From the NCBI GenBank assembly GCA_900542965.1, contig UQPY01000078.1:1-7501 (forward strand): a DNA stretch of 7,501 nucleotides, read 5' to 3'. Below, one piece after another: positions 1 through 4,818 of this stretch. The translations under genes and the position numbers were made by a program. Every line of letters begins with the position of its first letter. Position 1 is the stretch's first letter. The notes under the pieces are model-generated. The model was not told where the DNA came from, searched no databases, and worked only from the letters and a program-made list of their open reading frames with translations. This stretch comes from an uncultured Collinsella sp. (GTDB lineage Bacteria; Actinomycetota; Coriobacteriia; Coriobacteriales; Coriobacteriaceae).

Positions 1-18
1 CATGCGAACCTCCAGTCC

Positions 19-35
19 GGACCGCTTCACGGTCC
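19..35. repeat. short inverted repeat (6-bp stem)
   Basis: GGACCG at 19-24 pairs with CGGTCC at 30-35 around a 5-nt loop. On the plus strand it is followed by a weak AACTTT stretch, and there is no T-run on the minus strand. It could be the terminator remnant of a plus-strand gene left of the window, but the stem is short. Nothing else is supported in positions 1-107. Confidence 0.25.
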
Positions 36-107
36 AACTTTCTGTCCGCACCCCCCAATGAGCCTAAATCCAGGAACTATTTCACCGCAGCTTAGGGTGG
101 GATGGGG

Positions 108-563
108 TTAGTGGCGACCGCGGTGGCGGAGCTTGTCGATGGTGGAGTCGGTGCTTCGGCTGCGGGCTTCGGCTGCGGTTTGGCGCTTGTGGCGGTAATC
201 GATCATGCCTTGGATGATGGGCTTGCCAAAGCTCACGACATCATCGTTGTAGATGGCGGTTCGGGCTGCGAGGAGGCAGTCGGTAAAGTCCATATGGGTC
301 TTGCCAAAGAGTTTGACGGCAAGGGCAACAACGGTTGGTTCGTCGACCATGACGTCATCGAGCAGCCTTTTCATGGCCGCGGCAATCTCAACGCGGGGAA
401 CCTTATAGACGTCGCGCAGCGTGACCACGACGCGCGTGATGATTTCGGGGTAGACACGAGCGGTGCGCGTGGCGATGACCTTGGCGGCGCGCGGTGACAG
501 AACTTCGTCGTCGTCCAGCAGGTAACGTAGTATGACGGTCTCGTCGATGATGGTGCTACTCAT
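108..563 (-). CDS. PIN-domain protein, putative type II toxin
   Basis: A 151-residue protein with a PIN-fold layout. The N-terminal strand carries D7 in IIDETVILRYLL, compared with the family's DTNVLLRYLL. A central helix follows (PEIITRVVVTLRDVY, 39-53), then MDFTDCLLAAR (91-101, D92 and D95), then VVSFGK (109-114). PIN toxins are Mg-dependent ribonucleases using three or four acidic residues. Here the helix Glu appears to be R44 and the late Asp of the usual TFDK motif is G113, so nuclease activity is uncertain. The start at 563 has a GAGGAAG-type site about 9 nt upstream and overlaps the antitoxin stop by 8 nt, implying translational coupling. The basic tail (about 134-151) is encoded across and beyond a 13-bp tandem repeat. 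The family call is by motif reading; the toxin role is inferred from the partner gene. Confidence 0.75.
   Translation of the reverse strand: MSSTIIDETVILRYLLDDDEVLSPRAAKVIATRTARVYPEIITRVVVTLRDVYKVPRVEIAAAMKRLLDDVMVDEPTVVALAVKLFGKTHMDFTDCLLAARTAIYNDDVVSFGKPIIQGMIDYRHKRQTAAEARSRSTDSTIDKLRHRGRH
153..178. repeat. 13-bp perfect tandem repeat in toxin 3' end
   Basis: GCTTCGGCTGCGG occurs at 153-165 and again at 166-178 with no gap. The unit length is not a multiple of three, so gain or loss of one copy changes the reading frame of the toxin's C-terminus. Both the present frame and the one-copy frame stay open for about 20 codons. Confidence 0.9.
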
Positions 564-879
564 GGATATCTACTTCCTCGGGACCCAAAATCGAATCGTC
601 GCTTTCTGTAGCAAGGTACTCAATCCAGGCATTGCGCTCCTCGGAGCGGCGATTGGGGTCCCCATATGCTTTGAGCGATCCATAGGCGGCGGTGCCGTCC
701 TTTGAGCGCACAGCGACCGGCTGAAAGGGAAGCTTGCGCATCAAAATGCTCTGCGCGACAAAAAGGCGGACAGCCTCGGCGAGTGATGTGCCCATGGCGT
801 CGTAGAGGCGCTCGGCATGCTGTTTGTCCTCTTCGCGAATGCGCACCTGCAGGATGGCTCGTTTTTGCGTCGATGACAT
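556..879 (-). CDS. RelB/DinJ-type ribbon-helix-helix antitoxin
   Basis: A 107-residue protein. Residues 8-14 (AILQVRI) form the DNA-binding strand, 16-28 helix A, and 31-47 (TSLAEAVRLFVAQSILM) helix B, followed by KLPFQP. This is the RelB/DinJ pattern, in which the N-terminal half dimerises on operator DNA and the C-terminal tail (about 55-107, rich in charged residues) would bind and neutralise the toxin. The start at 879 is preferred because AAGGGGG lies 6 nt upstream. An in-frame ATG at 945 has no good ribosome site and sits directly beside the likely -10 box, so it probably falls outside the mRNA. The stop TAG (556-558) overlaps the toxin start. RelB/DinJ antitoxins usually partner RelE/YafQ-type toxins, so the PIN partner is atypical. 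Autorepression is likely, given the inverted repeat over its promoter. Confidence 0.8.
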   Translation of the reverse strand: MSSTQKRAILQVRIREEDKQHAERLYDAMGTSLAEAVRLFVAQSILMRKLPFQPVAVRSKDGTAAYGSLKAYGDPNRRSEERNAWIEYLATESDDSILGPEEVDIHE

Positions 880-934
880 CACTGGCCCCCTTAATGAGCG
901 TGCAATATAGTCGGTCAAATGCGGCATGTGCCGA

Positions 935-976
935 TACTTGAGCATCTTATAACGATTACTTTATTTCGCTCAAGTA
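935..976. promoter_or_regulatory. candidate TA operator: 9-bp inverted repeat
   Basis: TACTTGAGC at 935-943 and GCTCAAGTA at 968-976 are perfect inverted copies, with arm centres 33 bp apart, about three helical turns. The right arm contains the -35 of the leftward promoter and the left arm lies at its expected start site. This is a plausible place for the ribbon-helix-helix antitoxin to bind its own promoter. Binding is inferred. Confidence 0.6.
946..973 (-). promoter_or_regulatory. candidate sigma-70-type promoter for the TA genes
   Basis: Read on the minus strand, TTGAGC (973-968) is followed after 16 nt by TATAAG (951-946). These are reasonable -35 and -10 matches. Transcription would begin near 939, which supports the antitoxin start at 879 rather than 945. 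Confidence 0.5.
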
Positions 977-989
977 AATAACCATTAAC

Positions 990-1017
990 TTGAATACAAG
1001 CGTAGTACATCTAAAAT
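990..1017 (+). promoter_or_regulatory. candidate sigma-70-type promoter for the FHL operon
   Basis: TTGAAT (990-995) and TAAAAT (1012-1017) are separated by 16 nt and would start transcription near 1024, leaving a leader of about 280 nt before hydN. The -35 overlaps a further ACTTGA word (988-993) also present in the TA operator. This is a pattern match only; a promoter nearer hydN is not excluded. Confidence 0.35.
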
Positions 1018-1102
1018 GAGAGCGCGTAAAAATCTCTGAGGCGTACGCATGTAATACACTCACCTTTATAGCCTCTAGAGAATAATTCCAACCTGCCAAA
1101 AT

Positions 1103-1128
1103 CCCTGCAATACACCCGTATTGCAGGG
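1103..1128 (+). promoter_or_regulatory. perfect 11-bp hairpin/palindrome in the hydN leader
   Basis: CCCTGCAATAC (1103-1113) pairs fully with GTATTGCAGGG (1118-1128) around the 4-nt loop ACCC. No T-run follows, so it is not a standard terminator. It could be an operator for a dimeric regulator of the FHL operon, or an RNA structure in the long leader. Its length and perfection argue against chance. Confidence 0.6.
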
Positions 1129-1201
1129 CGTATGCTCAAGTTTGCCACCTGCAACTGCGTATATTTAACCTGTATATCGTTGGAGGAATTCTATCGAGTG
1201 T

Positions 1202-1300
1202 ATGTTTCGCCGCATGCATTCGATACGTCGATGCCAGTCCACGGGCGGCTTGGGTCAATGTCGACAGGATCTCTCCGGCATGGGATTCAGGAGGGAGTGA
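1202..1300 (+). CDS. possible 32-codon leader peptide
   Basis: ATG at 1202 opens a 32-codon frame, different from hydN's, ending in TGA at 1298-1300, 5 nt before the hydN start. The last codons, AGG AGG GAG, coincide with the hydN ribosome binding site. A GGAGGAA lies upstream (1182-1188), but about 14 nt from the ATG, which is too far for a good site. The peptide has no recognisable family. It may be chance; it is listed because of its placement. Confidence 0.15.
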   Translation: MFRRMHSIRRCQSTGGLGQCRQDLSGMGFRRE

Positions 1301-1305
1301 ACAAC

Positions 1306-1824
1306 ATGGGCAATAAACGAGTCGTAGCCGATTCTTCGCGCTGCATTGGGTGCCAAACCTGCATGGCTGCGTGTATCGAGGCGCACGACATTCCCGGCAA
1401 CATCGCCGCGCCGCGCCTGCGCGTGACGCGTACGTACGAGATCTCCGCACCGGTGGCTTGCCATCACTGCGAGGATGCCCCGTGCGCCAAGGCCTGCCCT
1501 ACGGGCGCCTTGTTCTTTGATCCAAAGAACCATCGTATCGGCGTTAACGAGGACAACTGCATCGGCTGCAAGAGCTGCGTCATGGCCTGCCCCTTTGGCG
1601 CCGTGAGCGTGGCGACCACGCAGGTCCCCGTCTTGATGGGTGACGTGCGCGTGGGTTCGCAGACTAAGAGCTTCGTGCTCAAGTGCGACCTGTGCGTGGA
1701 CCGTCCCGGCGGTCCGGCGTGTGCCGAGGCGTGCCCGACCAAGGGCCTCACCCTGGTAGACGAGGAGCGCCTGGCGGAGCTGACTGCCGAGCGTGCCCGC
1801 GCCACCATCGAAAACGAGGCGTAA
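1306..1824 (+). CDS. hydN: HydN-like four-cluster ferredoxin, FHL electron carrier
   Basis: A 172-residue cytoplasmic iron-sulfur protein with no signal peptide or membrane segment. Sixteen cysteines form four [4Fe-4S] sites, with Cys runs at 13/16/19/23, 52/55/60/64, 85/88/91/95 and 127/130/139/143. Order and length match E. coli HydN (175 residues), including CIGCKSCVMACPFGA and KCDLC. HydN-type proteins move electrons between formate dehydrogenase H and hydrogenase. Gene order, directly before fdhF, fits that role. The start at 1306 is chosen because AGGAGGG (1289-1295) sits about 10 nt upstream and family homology begins a few residues in. The frame is open upstream to 1132, with an alternative GTG at 1198 near GGAGGAA, but the 36 extra residues resemble nothing known. 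HydN is distinguished from HyfA/HycB by its shorter spacing between the third and fourth clusters. Confidence 0.88.
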   Translation: MGNKRVVADSSRCIGCQTCMAACIEAHDIPGNIAAPRLRVTRTYEISAPVACHHCEDAPCAKACPTGALFFDPKNHRIGVNEDNCIGCKSCVMACPFGAVSVATTQVPVLMGDVRVGSQTKSFVLKCDLCVDRPGGPACAEACPTKGLTLVDEERLAELTAERARATIENEA

Positions 1825-1860
1825 GCGTTAAGGCGACAAACCCAACGATTGCCAAATACG

Positions 1861-1876
1861 TACCGAATAATCGGTA
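1861..1876. repeat. short palindrome between hydN and fdhF
   Basis: TACCGA and TCGGTA form a 6-bp inverted repeat around ATAA, ten bases before the fdhF ribosome binding site. It is too short for a terminator and has no T-run. It may be a weak mRNA hairpin or a regulator site. Confidence 0.3.
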
Positions 1877-1899
1877 GCAGAGAAAGGAAGGAGGGTGTC

Positions 1900-4122
1900 A
1901 TGGAGAAACATAAAGTGATCTGCCCGTATTGCGGCGCCGGTTGCCAGTTTAACCTCCTGGTCCAAAACGGCCAGGTCGTGGGTACCGAACCGCTCAACGG
2001 CATCACCAATCAGGGCGAGCTGTGCCTTAAAGGCATGAGCGGCTACGACTTCATCAACGACACCAAGATCTTGACTCCTCGCGTGCTGCACCCGATGATC
2101 CGCCGCACCAAGGGCGCGGATCTTGAGCGCGTAAGCTGGGACGAGGCACTGGATTTCACCGCATCTAAGATGCAGGCCATAATTGACGAATATGGTCCTA
2201 ACGCTGTCATGACCACCGGCTCTTCGCGAGGCGGCGGCAATGAGGCGAACTACGTCATGCAGAAGTTTACGCGTGCGTGCATCGGCACCCACAGCGTAGA
2301 CAACTGCGCCCGTACTTGACACGGCCCTACTGTCCTCGGTCTGATGGACACGGTTGGTTCAGGTTGCATGTCATGCTCCATCCCCGGTATGGAGGATGCG
2401 GGCTGCATTTTCCTCTTCGGCTATAACCCTGCCGATTCGCACCCCATCGTCGCAAGGCGTATCGTGCGAGCCAAAGAAAAGGGTTGCAAGATCATTGTCG
2501 CCGACCCGCGCCATATCGAAACCGCGCGTATCGCCGATATCTACCTTCCGATCAAGAACGGTTGCAATGTCGCGTTCCTCAACGCCTTTGCCAACTGCTT
2601 GGTCAACGATGGCCTCTACGACAAGGAATTCGTCGCCGAGCACACGAACGGCTTTGACGAGTGGTGGGAGACCATCAAGAACTACACTCCCGAATCCGTA
2701 CAGGACATCACGGGTGTCGAACCCGCGCTGATCCACCAAGCTGCCGAGATGTACGCCACGGCGAAGCCTTCTGCCATCATTGGCTGGGGCATGGGCGTAT
2801 GCCAGCAGAAGCAGAACCTGAAGACGGTGCACACCATCGCCTCCATCGCCTGCGTTGCCGGCCAGATCGGCAAACCCAACTCCGGCCTCGCGCCCGTGCG
2901 TGGCCAGAACAACGTCCAGGGCTCCTGCGATATGGGCATGCTGCCCAACCTGTACCCTGGCTATCAAAAGGTCACCGACCCGGCCGCGCGCGCCAAGTTC
3001 GCCAAGGCCTGGGGCGTGCCCGAGGAGAAGCTGCCTCTCGAGGAGGGCTACAAGCTCACCGACCTGGGCCACCTGGTCGACGAGGGCAAGGTGCACTGCT
3101 TCTACAACTACGGCGAGGACCCGGTGCAGACCGAGCCCGATTCGGCCGGTATGCGCAAGACGCTCTCCGAGCTGGATCTGTTCATTTGCCAGGACATCTT
3201 TATGACGCAGACGACCATGCTCGCCGACGTTATCCTGCCCGCTACCTCTTGGGGCGAGCACGAGGGTGTCTTTACCGCATCCGACCGTAGCTTCCAGCAC
3301 TTTGATGCGGCTGTTCCGCCCAAGGGCGAGTGCCGTCACGACTGGGAGATCTTCGCGGACCTGTCCACGCGCATGGGCTACCCCATGCACTACGACAACA
3401 CCGAGCAGATCTGGAACGAGTGCATTAGCCTGTGCCCCAACTTTGTGGGCGCGACCTACGAGAAGATGGCTCCCGAGGGCGGCTTTGCACAGTGGCCTGT
3501 CAAGAGCACCGATGTGAACGACCATGGCACCCCCGACATGTTCGCGGGCGGCAAGTTCACGACCAAGGACGGCCGTGCCAACCTGATGGCGCACGATTGG
3601 GAGGCGCCCTCCGAGCTTCCCGACGATGAGTACCCGCTCATCCTTTGCACCGTCCGCGAGGTCGGCCACTACAGCTGCCGTTCGATGACCGGCAACTGCA
3701 AGACGCTGGCACTGCTTGCCGACGAGCCCGGCTTTGTCCGCATGAATCCCGCGGACGCCGAGGCGCGCGGCATCAAGAATGGCGACATCGTCTCGATTCA
3801 CAGCCGTCGCGGCCAGGTTTACAGCCGCGCCGACGTGAGCGACCGTATCAACAAGGGCACGGTCTATATGACCTACCAGTGGTGGATCGGCAAGTGCAAC
3901 GAGCTGACCATGCACAAGGTCGACCCGGTCTCGCACACGCCCGAGGACAAGTTCTCTGCCTGCCAGGTCGACGCCATCGCCGACCAGGTGTGGGCCGAGG
4001 GCGAGGTGGAGCGTCAGTACACCGAGCTTAAGCAGGCTCTGGTGGACGCTGCCGCTCCCCAGGATGTTGAGCCCGGCGCCGCCAAGTTCGACGACGAGAC
4101 GCACGTGAACCAAATCGTGTAG
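1900..4122 (+). CDS. fdhF: formate dehydrogenase H, selenocysteine-containing (in-frame UGA at 2317-2319)
   Basis: The catalytic subunit oxidising formate to CO2 in the formate hydrogenlyase complex. It is a cytoplasmic bis-MGD molybdenum (or tungsten) enzyme with one [4Fe-4S] cluster. It is read as 740 residues with UGA decoded as Sec140; E. coli FdhF has 715 residues and also has Sec140. Cluster ligands are C8, C11, C15 and C42, with K44 following. TGSSRG lies at 106-111, CART-Sec-HGP at 136-143, VRGQNN with the conserved catalytic-type Arg at R334, SCRSMTGN at 592-599, and TYQWW at 658-662. The C-terminus extends about 25 residues beyond the E. coli enzyme. The start at 1900 has GGAAGGAGG (1886-1894) just upstream; the in-frame ATG at 1849 lies in the intergenic stretch with no ribosome site. 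Conventional gene callers will report two pieces split at 2317. The gene follows hydN by 75 nt. Base composition is markedly lower in G+C in the first half than the second. Confidence 0.95.
2317..2319 (+). other. selenocysteine codon UGA (Sec140)
   Basis: The TGA is in frame, flanked by CGT ACT before and CAC GGC CC after. It gives the residue order Arg-Thr-Sec-His-Gly-Pro, matching the Arg-Val-Sec-His-Gly-Pro active site of E. coli FdhF. The reading frame and family similarity continue unbroken for 600 codons, so this is recoding and not a nonsense mutation. Confidence 0.95.
2320..2357 (+). promoter_or_regulatory. bacterial SECIS element of fdhF
   Basis: Immediately after the UGA, TGTCC (2331-2335) pairs with GGACA (2346-2350). 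TC/GA (2336-2337 with 2343-2344) can extend the stem, leaving U2345 bulged and GGTCT (2338-2342) as the apical loop. E. coli fdhF has the same GGUCU loop 18 nt after its UGA, and the distance here is also 18 nt. SelB with Sec-tRNA would bind this loop. The stem sequence itself differs from E. coli, as expected if structure rather than sequence is conserved. Confidence 0.85.
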
Positions 4123-4143
4123 TCCCGTTCTCGTTGGCTTTTT

Positions 4144-4178
4144 GGGCCGGGCGTCCAAGCGCATCGGACGCCCGGCCC
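4144..4178 (+). terminator. strong intra-operon hairpin (terminator-like or attenuator)
   Basis: GGGCCGGGCGTCC (4144-4156) and GGACGCCCGGCCC (4166-4178) form a perfect 13-bp GC-rich stem with a 9-nt loop. It is followed by GTTATTTT, an interrupted U tract. It lies in the 78-nt gap between fdhF and hyfA. As a leaky terminator or 3'-end stabiliser, it could raise fdhF mRNA above the membrane-subunit genes. Full termination is unlikely unless hyfA has its own promoter, and I see no room for a clear one. Confidence 0.7.
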
Positions 4179-4200
4179 GTTATTTTGAAAGGAAGTGGGG

Positions 4201-4818
4201 ATGAACCGCTTCATCGATATCAACCCGGAGAGGTGCATCGGCTGCGGAACATGCCAGTCCGCCTGTGCAGATGCCCACCGGATGCAGGGTCTTCAGGACA
4301 CGCCGCGTCTGGCGCTCGTGAAGACCGGCGGCATCTCGGCCGCCCTGGCCTGCCACCATTGCGAGGGTGCCCCTTGCGCCGAGGTCTGCCCGGTGAACGC
4401 CATCGAGCACGATGGCGACCGCATCCACGTTAAGGAGCAGGAGTGCATCGGGTGCAGGCTGTGCGCCATCGCGTGCCCCTTCGGTGCCATCCATCCCGAT
4501 GGCACGTCTATCGCCGGTGTCGCAGGCATGTGCGACCCGACGCCTTCGTATCCTAAGTCCCTGAGCAGCCTGCTTACGTGGGCTCCTGGCCAGTACACCT
4601 GCGCTGTCAAGTGCGACCTGTGCGCCTTCGATCCGGACGGCCCGCATTGTGTGGCGGCGTGCCCCACCAAGGCGCTGACCGTCATGGGCGGCGCGGCCGA
4701 TCGCGAGCTCGACGAGGCCAAGCGCCTGCGCTCGATCGAAAACGGTCCGGTCGTCGACGTTACCGCTGTGGCCCAGGGCCTCTCCGAGAAAGCAGAAGGG
4801 AGCGTAAACAATGGATAG
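4201..4818 (+). CDS. hyfA: hydrogenase-4/FHL ferredoxin-like subunit HyfA (HycB-type)
   Basis: A 205-residue cytoplasmic electron-transfer subunit linking formate dehydrogenase to the hydrogenase module. Four [4Fe-4S] sites have cysteines at 12/15/18/22, 51/54/59/63, 82/85/88/92 and 138/141/150/154. The start MNRFIDINPERCIGC, the phrase HRMQGLQDTPRLALVKT, and the long insert before KCDLC match E. coli HyfA, which also has 205 residues. This separates it from the shorter HydN upstream. ATG 4201 is preferred over the in-frame GTG at 4195 because AAGGA (4189-4193) is correctly spaced and MNRF is the family start. Its TAG stop overlaps the hyfB ATG by 8 nt, so the two are probably translationally coupled. 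HycB is the close alternative name. Confidence 0.88.
   Translation: MNRFIDINPERCIGCGTCQSACADAHRMQGLQDTPRLALVKTGGISAALACHHCEGAPCAEVCPVNAIEHDGDRIHVKEQECIGCRLCAIACPFGAIHPDGTSIAGVAGMCDPTPSYPKSLSSLLTWAPGQYTCAVKCDLCAFDPDGPHCVAACPTKALTVMGGAADRELDEAKRLRSIENGPVVDVTAVAQGLSEKAEGSVNNG

Larger units (their letters stand above)
880..1305. other. divergent intergenic control region
   Basis: About 425 bases separate the leftward antitoxin gene from the rightward hydN. The stretch is visibly AT-richer than the genes around it. It contains the TA promoter with its inverted repeat (935-976), a candidate rightward promoter (990-1017), the palindrome GCGTACGC (1041-1048), an 11-bp hairpin (1103-1128) and a 32-codon leader frame (1202-1300). 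I found no tRNA, riboswitch or sigma-54 (-24/-12) signature. The plus-strand frame from 1132 is open in frame with hydN, but it has no family similarity I recognise upstream of 1306. Confidence 0.6.

Noticed and set aside
102..497. Plus-strand frame opposite the PIN gene
   Set aside because: It has low-complexity Gly/Asp/Ala content and no domain, and the opposite strand carries a recognisable PIN protein coupled to an antitoxin.
880..945. Longer antitoxin start at 945
   Set aside because: There is no ribosome site and it is directly adjacent to the -10 box. The start at 879 has AAGGGGG at good spacing.
993..1115. AATACA words at 993, 1053 and 1109 as an iteron-like direct repeat
   Set aside because: The shared core is only six bases in an AT-rich stretch, and spacing is only roughly regular (60 and 56).
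1081..1180. Sigma-54 promoter as used for FHL genes in enterobacteria
   Set aside because: I found no TGGCAC-N5-TTGC arrangement upstream of hydN. TGCCA and TGCAA words are present but in the wrong order and spacing.
1132..1305. In-frame N-terminal extension of HydN (58 codons, or 36 from the GTG at 1198)
   Set aside because: HydN proteins start just before the first cysteine cluster. A strong ribosome site precedes 1306, and the extension would include half of the region after the hairpin without any known domain.
2317..2319. Nonsense mutation splitting fdhF into a pseudogene
   Set aside because: The stop is exactly the Sec140 codon with the active-site context and a SECIS hairpin, and the downstream frame is intact.
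2371..4164. Antisense open frame of about 597 codons opposite fdhF
   Set aside because: It is a mirror of a strongly biased coding frame. It has no ribosome site and no recognisable domain, and the sense strand is clearly fdhF.
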